A DNA stretch of 34,656 nt from Microbacterium sp. (GTDB lineage: Bacteria > Actinomycetota > Actinomycetes > Actinomycetales > Microbacteriaceae). A model generated the notes under the pieces. It was not told where the DNA came from. It did no database searches and was given only the letters and a program-made list of their open reading frames with translations. The stretch spans positions 1 through 34,656 of the forward strand of contig NZTV01000050.1 of assembly GCA_002703245.1 (NCBI GenBank), written 5' to 3'. Of the stretch, positions 23,631 to 32,071 are shown piece by piece (the first letter of the stretch is position 1; every line of letters begins with the position of its first letter). Both the position numbers and the translations under genes were made by a program.

Positions 23631-23660
23631 TGTTCGGACCACCGAACATCAGTCTGTTCG
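23631..23660 (-). promoter_or_regulatory. Palindromic operator at the mntR promoter
   Basis: TGTTCGGACCACCGAACA (23631-23648) is a perfect 7-4-7 inverted repeat. It has the TGTTC-N8-GAACA form of the 18 bp MntR box I recall from Corynebacterium glutamicum. A second, overlapping repeat CGAACA-N6-TGTTCG covers 23643-23660. The sites lie 23-53 bp upstream of the mntR start, over the expected -35, which suits a repressor. Confidence 0.6.
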
Positions 23661-23661
23661 T

Positions 23662-25218
23662 CTACGCCGTGCCGGCGGTGGCGATCGAGGCGCGCTCCTT
23701 CCAGGTCTTCGCCGTGACGCGGTCCAGGTCGACCTGGCGTCGCATGGCCTGAGCCTTCTCGTACAGCGACGGATCCCCGTAGCTGGTGAGCACCTTCACG
23801 ATCACCGGCAGCAGCTCGATCATGAAGAACAGCAGCGCGATGAGCAGATGCGCCCAGCCGATCGCGGGCTCCTCCTCGGCGAGACGTTCCATCGCGCTCA
23901 TCTGGCTGAGTAGACCCGTCGCGCCGGAGTTGCCCGAGGCGACCGATTCGGCCTGCTCGTTGTATGCCGCCAGCGCCATGTCATATTGTTCCCGCGCGAG
24001 CGGCAGCTCGTCTTCGGCCTGCTGCTTGTTCAATTCCGATGCGCTCGCGGCCGCATCGGCGCTGGCGCCGTTGGCCGCCGTGAGGGCGTTCTGCGCCTCC
24101 AGCAGCTGCGCCGCGGTCTCGTCGTAGGCGGCCTGGGCGGCGGTGAGTTGAGCCTCGGCGGCCGCCGAGCTGGACCCTTCCCCGGTGACGCCGGAACAGC
24201 CCTCGACCTCGCCGGCGCCTGTCCCGGTGAGCTCGCACTGGTACAGCAGACGGGCCTCGTCGATGACCTCCTGCTTCTCGGCCAGCTGCGCCGTGAGCTG
24301 ATCGACCGTCGCCTGCGCCGCGGCCGCCTCGGCGGAGGTCGACGATGTGCCGGCGACGATTCCGGTGGCGGCCTGGTTCTCGAGCTCGGCCACCCGCTCG
24401 GAGGCCGCCTCCAGCGCCTGCGCCTCAGGACCGTCGGTGACCGCGGTCTGATCCTCGAGCGCCTGCACCACGTTGGTCGAGTTCATCTCGCGCGTGATGT
24501 CGTTCTGGAAGATCTGCAGCACGAGAGGTTCGGCGACGACGATGCCGATCAGCGCGGCCATCAGGATGCGCGGGAACGCCAGCCCCAACAGGCGCCACGG
24601 GTTGCGCGTCGAGGTCATCGTCGAGGTGAGGAACCGGTCGAGGTTGAAGATGATCAGCGCCCACACCAGCGCCAGGGGAACCGCGATCCACGCGACGATC
24701 TGCACGCCCGTGAGCAGGGCGAAGAACATCGACAACGCCGAAACCACCGCGGTGCCCAGCAGCACGAAGAACATCTGCACGAACCGCGGCGTCTCAGCCG
24801 GCACGTCGTCGAGGATGTCGCCGTCCGCGCCGCCGAGGATCGCCAGCCGGCGCGTCCACGGCATGCGACGCCGACGGCCCTCGCGGGTTCGTCGACCGCG
24901 GGGTGCGAGTTCCTCCGGGGTTTCGGGGTCGACCGAGTCGGTGCGATCGACGGGGACGGTGGCGGATTCGGAGATGACCGGCTCGTCGGGGGCGAGCGGA
25001 TCGGGGGTGTCGGCGGAGGCGTCGACGGGCTCGACGGTCTCCTCGGGCACGGGCTTCAGATCGGAGAGGTACTGGGGCTCGTCGTCACCGTCGACCGGGA
25101 ATTCGATCTGGCCGTCGGAGCCGAACCGGCCGGGGCGATGAGCGGAATAGTTCACCGCGTCACCCTGCACGATCTCGCTATGGCCCCCCTGGGCGAACGC
25201 CCCACGGCGCCCGAACAT
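23662..25218 (-). CDS. DUF4407 coiled-coil membrane protein
   Basis: The 518-residue product has a charged, Pro-rich cytoplasmic start (1-120), a membrane block (about 145-200) containing the family mark FNLDRFLTS, another helix (about 210-235), a long outside coiled-coil (about 250-430, full of Ala, Gln and Glu, with two cysteines in CELTGTG and EGCSG), a last helix (about 448-470) and a cytoplasmic tail. DUF4407 proteins have no settled function. The ATG at 25218 has no clear ribosome site; a GTG at 25155 (VNYSAH) is an alternative. It follows the nucleoside hydrolase gene by 34 bases and may be co-transcribed with it. Confidence 0.82.
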   Translation of the reverse strand: MFGRRGAFAQGGHSEIVQGDAVNYSAHRPGRFGSDGQIEFPVDGDDEPQYLSDLKPVPEETVEPVDASADTPDPLAPDEPVISESATVPVDRTDSVDPETPEELAPRGRRTREGRRRRMPWTRRLAILGGADGDILDDVPAETPRFVQMFFVLLGTAVVSALSMFFALLTGVQIVAWIAVPLALVWALIIFNLDRFLTSTMTSTRNPWRLLGLAFPRILMAALIGIVVAEPLVLQIFQNDITREMNSTNVVQALEDQTAVTDGPEAQALEAASERVAELENQAATGIVAGTSSTSAEAAAAQATVDQLTAQLAEKQEVIDEARLLYQCELTGTGAGEVEGCSGVTGEGSSSAAAEAQLTAAQAAYDETAAQLLEAQNALTAANGASADAAASASELNKQQAEDELPLAREQYDMALAAYNEQAESVASGNSGATGLLSQMSAMERLAEEEPAIGWAHLLIALLFFMIELLPVIVKVLTSYGDPSLYEKAQAMRRQVDLDRVTAKTWKERASIATAGTA

Positions 25219-25252
25219 CCGCCGACAGAGAACGTGCTGACCGGCGTCCGCA

Positions 25253-26248
25253 TCACCCCTCGACCGGGACCGCGCGCCGGGTCGGCGTGGTGATCACCTC
25301 GAGCAGGTGCGGCCCGAGCGGGCGATCGGTTGCGAGCACCACGCGGGTGCGCACACCCGGGTGATCCACCGCCCCCAACCGCTGCCCGCGGAGATCGACC
25401 ACAGTCTGTCCGCGTCCCGGTCCATCGGTGGTGTCCACCACGACCGGCACGCGCGGTGCGACCGTCGGAGTCACGCCTCCGGCGGCGACGGCCGCCGCGA
25501 GCGGGTCGTGCAGCGCGGAGCTGCGGGTGCCGTAGGTGGGCAGGTAGAAGTCGAAGTAGTGGTCGAGGATCTCGCCGAGCGCGCGGGCCGCCGGCACATC
25601 CGAGGCCAGCAGCGCCAGACGGTCCTCCTCGTGCAGGACGTTCTCCATCGTCACATCCAACGGCACGATCGTGAGGTCCCACCCGGCCTCCACCACCGCC
25701 GCGGCCGCCTCGGGGTCGTTGCCGATGTTCGCCTCGGCGACGGCCGTGATGTTGCCGGGGGCCCGCGCCGCGCCGCCCATGATCGTCACCGCCCGGATGC
25801 GCGAGGGCAACGTCGGATCCTCGCGCAGCGCCAGCGCGAGATTCGTCAAGGGCCCGATCGCGACGATGTGCAGGTCACCGGTGTGCTCATGCGACATCTC
25901 GATCAGCAACCGCGCCGCCGACACCTCCACCGGTTCGTGCGGTGAGGGGGGCAGGTCGACGCCGCCGACACCGTTCTGCCCGTGGATGTGCGGCACACCC
26001 CCGTCGTACGCCTTCGCGAGATGGTCGCGGGCACCGATCGCGACCGGCACCTCTGCCGCACCCAGCAGCGCCAGCAGGTCGAGGGAGTTCCGTGCCGCCT
26101 GCTCACTGCTGGTGTTGCCGCTGACGGTACCGACCCCCACCAGGCGCACCGCCGGCGACGAGACGAGATAGGCGAGGGCGAGGGAGTCGTCCACCCCCGT
26201 GTCGCAGTCGAGGAAGACGGGGGTCGAGGCAGTGGCGGGGACGTTCAT
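25253..26248 (-). CDS. Nucleoside hydrolase
   Basis: The 331-residue product splits the N-glycosidic bond of nucleosides for salvage. The Ca-binding Asp cluster is plain: D14-C-D16-TGV-D20-D21. Further family marks are GNTSSEQAARN, the IGPLTNLALAL segment, IMGGAARAPGNITAVAEANIGNDPEAA and HDPLA near the C-terminus. The base specificity cannot be read. TAGGTT lies 7 nt before the ATG and no ribosome site is seen, so a leaderless transcript is likely. The gene is divergent from an Fe(II) oxygenase. Confidence 0.92.
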   Translation of the reverse strand: MNVPATASTPVFLDCDTGVDDSLALAYLVSSPAVRLVGVGTVSGNTSSEQAARNSLDLLALLGAAEVPVAIGARDHLAKAYDGGVPHIHGQNGVGGVDLPPSPHEPVEVSAARLLIEMSHEHTGDLHIVAIGPLTNLALALREDPTLPSRIRAVTIMGGAARAPGNITAVAEANIGNDPEAAAAVVEAGWDLTIVPLDVTMENVLHEEDRLALLASDVPAARALGEILDHYFDFYLPTYGTRSSALHDPLAAAVAAGGVTPTVAPRVPVVVDTTDGPGRGQTVVDLRGQRLGAVDHPGVRTRVVLATDRPLGPHLLEVITTPTRRAVPVEG

Positions 26249-26344
26249 CCCGTTGAACCTACCCGCGCCGGATCCTCCCGATCGGCCCGGAAAGGGCATC
26301 CGGGGCGAATCTTCACGCGGTGGAAACAGACGGCGGCTACCGTC

Positions 26345-26443
26345 GGAGCACACGCACGGAAAGCGACGCCCTCCACGGGTGGGGAAAGCCTGATGCGGCA
26401 ACCCACCGCGGTCGCCCGGACCGCCTTCACCGAAGGAGTCACC
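26345..26443 (+). promoter_or_regulatory. Structured leader of the Fe(II) oxygenase gene
   Basis: Three hairpins are stacked in the last 70 nt before the start. GGTGGG (26378-26383) pairs with CCCACC (26402-26407) around an inner GCC/GGC pair. GCGGTC (26408-26413) pairs with GACCGC (26419-26424) over a 5-nt loop. CCTTC pairs with GAAGG (within 26424-26436) over a 3-nt loop and covers part of the AAGGAG ribosome site (26433-26438). This could hide the ribosome site. The GCGGCAACCC element recalls SAM riboswitches, but the rest does not fit. Confidence 0.4.
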
Positions 26444-27487
26444 ATGACGTTCCACGTTCCCTCCGTCGACATCTCCGCCTACGTCGGAGACGGCTCGCCC
26501 GAAGAGCGCGCCGCCGTCGCAGCGGCCATCGACCACGCCTGCCGCACCGTCGGGTTCATCCAGATCCACGGGCACGGCATCCCGGCCGAGATCATCGACG
26601 GGCTCACCGAGGCGATCGACGCGTTCTTCGAGCTCGACCTCGACACGAAGAAGACCTATCGGACGCCGCCTGAGATCAACCGCGGCTACTCGCCGCCGAA
26701 GTCCGAATCGCTCTCCCTCTCCCTCGGCGTCGAGTCGGCCACGCGCATGAACGACTTCTTCGAAGCGTTCAACGTCGGCGCGACCGCCGCCGACTACCCG
26801 GACTCCCCCGACCTCCCGCAGCCCGACTACGCCGACAACGTCTGGCCCGACGTGCCCGGGTTCGAACAGAAGGTGCAGACCTACTTCGGCGAAGCCGCCC
26901 GCGTCGCCCGCACCATGACGAGCATCTTCGCCGACGCGCTCGGCCTGGAGTCGGACTTCTTCGCCGCGCGCACCGGGCACTCCCTCGACGTGTTCCGCAT
27001 GAACAACTACGCCCTCCCGCCGGGCACCGACGTCACCCTCGACGGCGATCTCACCGGCATGGGCGAGCACACCGACTACGGCATCGTCACGATCCTGTGG
27101 GCCGACCAGGTCCGCGGGCTCCAGGTGCTCGGCACCGACGGCACGTGGAACGACGTGCAGCCCGAAGAGGGTGCCCTGCTGATCAACCTCGGCGACGTCA
27201 CCGCGCGTCTGACCAACGAACGCTGGATGTCGACGCTGCACCGCGTCAAGCCTCCGGTGATCGACGGGACCATCGAGCGTCGCCGCAGCGCCGCGTTCTT
27301 CCACGACGGCGACGTCGACGCCGTCATCCGCACCCTTCCCTCGTGCATCGACGACGAACACCCCGACCTGTACGAACCGGTCACCGTCGGCGAGCACATC
27401 GCTGCCAAGCTCGCCGGGTCCCGCGCCGGCGTGCGCAACATCACCGCCGAACGCGAGTCGGCGCGCGTCCTGGCCAGCCAGCGCTGA
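26444..27487 (+). CDS. 2-oxoglutarate/Fe(II) oxygenase, isopenicillin N synthase family
   Basis: The 347-residue product has the N-terminal DIOX_N segment (VPSVDISAYVGD, CRTVGFIQIHGHGIP) and the double-stranded beta-helix core. Iron ligands are H209 and D211 (GEHTDYG) and H266 (TLHRVKPP); R280-x-S282 binds 2-oxoglutarate. The substrate is unknown. The family name does not mean that penicillin is made; most bacterial members oxidise small molecules. AAGGAG (26433-26438) fixes the ATG at 26444 and lies in a small hairpin. It is divergent from the nucleoside hydrolase, which hints at, but does not prove, a link to nucleoside or base breakdown. Confidence 0.92.
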   Translation: MTFHVPSVDISAYVGDGSPEERAAVAAAIDHACRTVGFIQIHGHGIPAEIIDGLTEAIDAFFELDLDTKKTYRTPPEINRGYSPPKSESLSLSLGVESATRMNDFFEAFNVGATAADYPDSPDLPQPDYADNVWPDVPGFEQKVQTYFGEAARVARTMTSIFADALGLESDFFAARTGHSLDVFRMNNYALPPGTDVTLDGDLTGMGEHTDYGIVTILWADQVRGLQVLGTDGTWNDVQPEEGALLINLGDVTARLTNERWMSTLHRVKPPVIDGTIERRRSAAFFHDGDVDAVIRTLPSCIDDEHPDLYEPVTVGEHIAAKLAGSRAGVRNITAERESARVLASQR

Positions 27488-27523
27488 GGCTCGGGCGGCG
27501 TGCCACGAGGCGCGCGGCCCCGG

Positions 27524-27922
27524 TCAGACCGTCAGCGAACCGGCGTACATCAGGCCGATCGGCGCGACCATGATCACACCGAGCACCGCCGCCGTGATCG
27601 ACCAACGGATGCGGGCTCCCCGGCGCATCCCCACGACGATCCCCACCGTCGCCAAGGGCAACACCAACACCGCCAGCAGGGCCGTGAAGGGGAACAGGAC
27701 GAGCAGGTACCACCACACCAGATTGAACGCGGGGATCAGCCCGATGAGGACCACGGCGAGGGTCGGCACCAGGCCGATCGCCGCGATGCTCGTCGCGACG
27801 ATGCCGTACACATCGCGTTTCGGGCGCGGCGGAGGGCTCGACCAGGCGACCGGGGTGTCCGCCGAAGTCGGCGTGGCGCCGGACGATGCGTCATCCGACC
27901 CGGGTGCTGCGGGTGTGGTCAT
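27524..27922 (-). CDS. Small membrane protein, DUF4190-like layout
   Basis: The 132-residue product has a Pro/Ser/Thr/Ala-rich N-terminal tail (1-38), then KRDVYGIVATSIAAIGLVPTL and three or four hydrophobic segments to the end. This layout is common for actinobacterial DUF4190-type proteins, but I cannot confirm the family. The ATG at 27922 is preceded by GGAGGGGAT; an earlier in-frame start (27958) is less likely. It converges with the oxygenase gene and follows no obvious operon partner. Confidence 0.7.
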   Translation of the reverse strand: MTTPAAPGSDDASSGATPTSADTPVAWSSPPPRPKRDVYGIVATSIAAIGLVPTLAVVLIGLIPAFNLVWWYLLVLFPFTALLAVLVLPLATVGIVVGMRRGARIRWSITAAVLGVIMVAPIGLMYAGSLTV

Positions 27923-28000
27923 GGGATCCCCTCCGGTCGGTTGAGAGCCTAGGGCCACGCCCCGTCACCGCGCCATCTCCCCCGGGCGCCCGCGTCGCGA

Positions 28001-29731
28001 TCAGGAGAACAACCGGCGCCACACGTTCGTGTCGGCCAGGTCGAGCAACTCGTCGCCGCGCCCCGACATCACCGTGCGCAACGCGTAGAGGGCGAACCCC
28101 TTCGCCTGCGCGGCGCTGATCGACGGGGGGATGGACAGCTCCTGACGGGCGACGGCGACGTCGACCAACGCCGGCCGGGGCTCCGCGAACGCCCGCTCGA
28201 GCGCCCCACGCAGATCGCCCGGTTCCTCGACACGGATGCCCGTGATCCCGACAGACTCCGCCACGGCCGCGAAGTCGGGATTGTCCAACCCCGTGCCCCA
28301 ATTGACGATCCCGGCCGCCTTCATCTCCACCTCCACGAAGTTCAGCGACGAGTTGTTGTACACGACGATCTTCACCGGCAGGTCGTTCTGACGCAGCGAC
28401 AGCAGATCGCCCATGAGCATCGCCAAACCGCCGTCACCGGCCAGCGCGACCACCTGCCGATCCCGATCCACCGCCTGCGCACCCAGCGCGTGGGGAAGCG
28501 CATTGGCCATCGAACCGTGCGAGAACGACCCCACCAGATGCCGCTCCGCATGGATGTGCAGATACCGGGCCGCCCAAGTCACGGGCGACCCGACATCGGG
28601 CACGAACACCGCATCCGGATCCGCCACCTCGTCGACCAGCCGCGTCAGGAACTCCGGATAGATCGGCGCCTTGCCGTCGTCGGTGGCGAGCTCGTCGAGC
28701 TCCCGCCGCGTCTTGGCGTAGTGGTCGAGCGCAGACGTGAGGTGGCCGCTGTCGCGGCCCACGCGCAGCAGCGGCAGGAGGGCGCGGGCGGTCTCGCCGA
28801 CATCGCCCACGATGCCGAGATCGACCGGTGCGCGACGCCCGAGCTGCTCACCACGCACGTCGACCTGGATGATCGTCGCGTCATCGGGATAGAACTGCCG
28901 ATAGGGAAGGTCGCTGCCGAGGATCAGCAGCGTGTCGCACTTCTCCATCGCCCGATAGCCCGACGCGAAGCCGAGTAGACCCGTCATGCCGACATCGAAC
29001 GGATTGTCATGCTCGATGTACTGCTTGCCGCGCAACGCATGCACGATCGGCGCCTGCAACCGGTCGGCGAGGGCGATCACCTCATCACGCGCACCCGCCA
29101 CCCCCGCCCCGGCGAGGATGGTCACCGCGTCCGCCGCATCCAGAAGCCCCGCCGCAGCCGACAACTCACTCTCGGCCGGCACGATCCGCGGCTGAGCGGC
29201 CTGGATCGCGGCGGCCGGTCGGCGATCAGGCGCGTCGGCGAAGAAGATGTCGCCCGGGACCACGACGACCGCGACCCCGCGCTTCTCCACCGCCGTGCGC
29301 ATCGCCGTCTCCAGCACCCACGGGAACTGCGACGGGTCGGCGATGAGCTCGCAATAGTCGCTGCACTCGCGGAACAGCTCCTGCGGATGGGTCTCCTGGA
29401 AGTAGTTCGACCCGATCTCCGACGACGGGATGTGCGACGCGATCGCCAGCACCGGCACGCGACTGCGGTGCGCATCGAACAGGCCGTTGATGAAGTGCAG
29501 GTTCCCCGGACCGCAACTGCCGGCCACCACCGCCAGTTCCCCCGTGATCTCGGCCTCCGCGGCCGCTGCGAACGCGGCGGCCTCCTCGTGCCGCACATGC
29601 ATCCAGTCGATCCCGCTCGTGCGGAGTGCATCCGTGAACGCGTTGAGCGAGTCCCCCGGAAGCCCCCACACGCGCTCGACCCCGGCGCGTTCGAGGATCT
29701 CGACGGACTGCTCGGCGATGGACTGGGCCAT
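28001..29731 (-). CDS. poxB: Pyruvate dehydrogenase (quinone)/pyruvate oxidase
   Basis: The 576-residue product is a thiamine-diphosphate enzyme that oxidises pyruvate to acetate and CO2 and passes electrons to the quinone pool at the membrane. The N-terminal Pyr domain has the catalytic glutamate in HVRHEEAAAFAA and AGSCGPGNLHFINGLFDA. The FAD-binding middle domain contains ILAGAGVAGA and ILGSDLPYRQFYP. The C-terminal PP domain has GDGGLAMLMGDLLSL...VVYNNSSLN for Mg-ThDP. GAGGAG lies before the ATG at 29731. It is divergent from an alcohol dehydrogenase gene with under 100 bp between the starts. Confidence 0.93.
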   Translation of the reverse strand: MAQSIAEQSVEILERAGVERVWGLPGDSLNAFTDALRTSGIDWMHVRHEEAAAFAAAAEAEITGELAVVAGSCGPGNLHFINGLFDAHRSRVPVLAIASHIPSSEIGSNYFQETHPQELFRECSDYCELIADPSQFPWVLETAMRTAVEKRGVAVVVVPGDIFFADAPDRRPAAAIQAAQPRIVPAESELSAAAGLLDAADAVTILAGAGVAGARDEVIALADRLQAPIVHALRGKQYIEHDNPFDVGMTGLLGFASGYRAMEKCDTLLILGSDLPYRQFYPDDATIIQVDVRGEQLGRRAPVDLGIVGDVGETARALLPLLRVGRDSGHLTSALDHYAKTRRELDELATDDGKAPIYPEFLTRLVDEVADPDAVFVPDVGSPVTWAARYLHIHAERHLVGSFSHGSMANALPHALGAQAVDRDRQVVALAGDGGLAMLMGDLLSLRQNDLPVKIVVYNNSSLNFVEVEMKAAGIVNWGTGLDNPDFAAVAESVGITGIRVEEPGDLRGALERAFAEPRPALVDVAVARQELSIPPSISAAQAKGFALYALRTVMSGRGDELLDLADTNVWRRLFS

Positions 29732-29829
29732 GGTGCTCCTCGATTCCGGTCGGTCTACGCGGCCCACCATAGGGAGGCGCGACCGTTCCGGATCGAGGGG
29801 TCGACACCCGGCGGCGGTAGCGTGACAAT

Positions 29830-30867
29830 GTGCGCGCACTGGTCATGGAGGAGATCGCCGGACCCCTCGCGGTCCGCGACGTGCCGGCGCCCATGCCACC
29901 GCCCGGCGGCGTGGTCGTCGAAGTCCGGGCCACGGGCCTGTGCCGCAGCGACTGGCACGCCTGGGTCGGACACGACGACATCACCCTCCCCCACATCCCC
30001 GGACACGAACTCGCCGGCGTCGTCCACGCCGTCGGGGCCGGCGTGGAAAGGTGGCGGGAGGGCGACCGGGTGACCGTACCCTTCGTCTGTGGGTGCGGCA
30101 GATGCCGTTGGTGCCGCCAGGGCGACGCGCACGTGTGCCCCGACCAGCAGCAACCCGGATTCACACACGCGGGATCGTTCGCCGAACTCGTCGCCCTGCA
30201 CGCCGCCGACACCAACCTCGTCCGCATCCCGGACGCGGTCTCCTTCGACGCCGCCGCGTCGCTCGGGTGCCGCTTCGCCACCGCCTACCGAGCCCTCATC
30301 GCCCGCGCCCGCCTGGACGCCGGGGAGTGGGTCACCATCATCGGCGCCGGAGGGGTCGGCCTCAGCGCGGTCATGATCGCCAAGGCCCTCGGTGCGCAGG
30401 TGGTCGTCGTCGACCGCAGCGACCGCGCGCGGCAGACCGCCGCTCGACTCGGCGCCGACCACACCGTCTCAGCGACCGAGACCGACGTCCCGGCGCGCAT
30501 CCACGACCTCACCGACGGGGGCGGCCACGTGTCCATCGACGCCGTCGGAACCGAACAGACATGCGTCGACGCCATCCTCTCCCTCAGACGTCGCGGCCGT
30601 CACGTGCAGATCGGCCTCCTCCCCACCGAGAGCGGCCTGTCGCCGGTTCCGATGGCACGCGCGATCGCGTGGGAACTCGACCTGCTCGGAAGCCACGGCA
30701 TGGCCGCCGCCGACTACCCCGCCATGCTCGACCTCATCGACTGCGGCGACCTGCGACCACAGGAGCTGATCGAACGGGTCGTCCCCCTCGAGGAGGCCGC
30801 CCGACTCCTCCCCGCCCTCGACACCCACTCGCCCGCGGGCATGACCCTGATCGACCCGAGCCGATGA
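29830..30867 (+). CDS. Zinc-dependent alcohol dehydrogenase (MDR family)
   Basis: The 345-residue product has the catalytic zinc site (GLCRSDWHAW and GHELAG), the structural zinc cysteines in VCGCGRCRWCRQGDAHVC and the NAD(P) motif GAGGVGLSAV. It interconverts alcohols and aldehydes; the substrate cannot be read, though the first-shell sequence is near to the alcohol-acceptor type with wide range. TAGCGT (29818-29823) lies 6 nt before the GTG and no ribosome site is present, so leaderless translation is likely. Its stop overlaps the start of the DUF2071 gene (ATGA). Confidence 0.92.
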   Translation: MRALVMEEIAGPLAVRDVPAPMPPPGGVVVEVRATGLCRSDWHAWVGHDDITLPHIPGHELAGVVHAVGAGVERWREGDRVTVPFVCGCGRCRWCRQGDAHVCPDQQQPGFTHAGSFAELVALHAADTNLVRIPDAVSFDAAASLGCRFATAYRALIARARLDAGEWVTIIGAGGVGLSAVMIAKALGAQVVVVDRSDRARQTAARLGADHTVSATETDVPARIHDLTDGGGHVSIDAVGTEQTCVDAILSLRRRGRHVQIGLLPTESGLSPVPMARAIAWELDLLGSHGMAAADYPAMLDLIDCGDLRPQELIERVVPLEEAARLLPALDTHSPAGMTLIDPSR

Positions 30868-31628
30868 TCACCGACACGCCACCTCCCCTCGACCCCCACG
30901 CCCCCGACCTGCCGGGACACGCCGTCATCGCGCAGCGGTGGAGCAAGGCGATGTTCCTCCACTGGCGCGTCGCCCCCGACCTCATCCGCCCCCTCCTTCC
31001 GCCCGGCATCGAACCCGACGTGTTCGACGGCTCGGCCTGGATCGCGCTCGTGCCCTTCGTGCTGTCCGACTTCCGCTTCCTGCCCTTCGGACCTGTGCCG
31101 CGGCTCGGCACCTTCCACGAGATCAACATCCGCACCTACGGCATCGACCGTGACGGACGCCGCGGCGTGGTCTTCCAGACCCTCGAAGCCCAGCACCTCG
31201 TGCCCGTGTTGACGGCGCGGGCACTGTTCGGCCTGCCCTACCGGTGGGCGCAGATCGGCATGCGCGACGAGCCGGAGGCCCGGGTGCGCGAAGTCCGCTC
31301 CCGCCGCCGCAGCCCGAGCGGACGACCCGGATCCCCCCGCACGCGCATCCGGGTCGCGATCGGTGAGACACCCGTCGACACGCCCCTCTCGAGATTCCTC
31401 ACGGCCCGATGGGGTTTCCACGAGCGTCACCTCGGCCGCACCATCTGGGCCGCGAACGAACACGAGCCGTGGCCGCTCGTCGACGCCGAGCTGCTCGCGC
31501 TCGACGATGACCTCCTCGCCGCTGCCGGGTTCCCCGACCTCGCCGCCCGCCCACCCGACTCCGTTCTGGCCATGCCGTTCGACCACCCCGGGCTCATCAC
31601 CCGCTTCGCCGCTGCCCACCGCGTCTGA
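30864..31628 (+). CDS. DUF2071 family protein
   Basis: The 254-residue product matches DUF2071 (YqjF-like, acetoacetate-decarboxylase-like fold): WSKAMFLHWRVAPDLIRPLLPPGIEPDVFDGSAWIALVPF near the N-terminus, then FHEINIRTYG and a C-terminal part with RFLTARWGFHERH. The function is unknown. The ATG at 30864 overlaps the stop of the alcohol dehydrogenase gene, so they are coupled and may share a pathway. Confidence 0.87.
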   Translation: MITDTPPPLDPHAPDLPGHAVIAQRWSKAMFLHWRVAPDLIRPLLPPGIEPDVFDGSAWIALVPFVLSDFRFLPFGPVPRLGTFHEINIRTYGIDRDGRRGVVFQTLEAQHLVPVLTARALFGLPYRWAQIGMRDEPEARVREVRSRRRSPSGRPGSPRTRIRVAIGETPVDTPLSRFLTARWGFHERHLGRTIWAANEHEPWPLVDAELLALDDDLLAAAGFPDLAARPPDSVLAMPFDHPGLITRFAAAHRV

Positions 31629-31673
31629 GTCGACACCCTTCGCCCCGCTCGGTCGTCCCGTCTGGCAGTTCCG

Positions 31674-31758
31674 GTGAACAACACAGGAGATCTGCCCGGG
31701 TCCGGCGCGAAACCCGGGTCTACGCCGCTCTCTGCCTCACTTCTCCTGTGTTCTTCGC
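31674..31758. repeat. Inverted-repeat element, copy 1 (85 bp)
   Basis: The element starts GTGAACAACACAGGA and ends with TCCTGTGTTCTTCGC, whose reverse complement matches the left arm at 13 of 15 bases (AACACAGGAGA is perfect). The first 26 bases are identical to copy 2. The core between the arms differs and contains CCCGGG twice. The 443 bp gap between DUF2071 and the MFS gene (31629-32071) is mostly made of these two elements and a short tandem repeat; no gene is visible. Confidence 0.8.
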
Positions 31759-31767
31759 GCCGTCGCC

Positions 31768-31823
31768 GCGTCGCCACGTCGCTACGTCGCTACGTCGGCC
31801 GCGACGCCACGTCGGCCGCGACG
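31768..31823. repeat. Short tandem repeats between the two elements
   Basis: An 8-base unit ACGTCGCT occurs twice in a row (31776-31791), flanked by variants. ACGTCGGCCGCGACG occurs at 31792-31806 and again at 31809-31823. This is simple slippage-prone sequence with near-palindromic units. Confidence 0.8.
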
Positions 31824-31892
31824 GGGCCCACCGATCCCGCCCACCGGCCCGGCCGCACGCGGCCTGTCGAGTCCGCGCCACCGCGCCACACC

Positions 31893-31979
31893 GTGAACAA
31901 CACAGGAGATCTGCCCGGACCGAGCACATGGCGTGGGTCTTGTGTCGCGTCCGCCCCGCAGGCTTCCTGTGTTCTTCAC
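31893..31979. repeat. Inverted-repeat element, copy 2 (87 bp)
   Basis: Same orientation as copy 1, 219 bp downstream. It starts GTGAACAACACAGGA and ends TCCTGTGTTCTTCAC, so the arms match at 14 of 15 bases. Inside, CTGC...GGAC can pair with GTCC...GCAG, which would continue the hairpin. The cores of the two copies are unlike, while the arms are kept, as expected for a paired structure or a small terminal-inverted-repeat element. Confidence 0.8.
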
Positions 31980-32071
31980 GTCGACCGCGGCCGGTCCAGT
32001 GAGGTCGAGGCTGCGGGTCCGCGGCCGCGCTCTGCCAAAGTGGAAGTGTCCCGACCGGAGATCAAGATCCC

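Noticed and set aside
26378..26424. SAM-IV or SAM-I riboswitch
   Set aside because: Only the GGCAACCC-like piece fits; the closing stem and the GGGTGATGA-type segment are missing.
26444..27487. Penicillin biosynthesis gene
   Set aside because: Only the general Fe(II) oxygenase fold is shared; no ACV synthetase or other beta-lactam genes are near.
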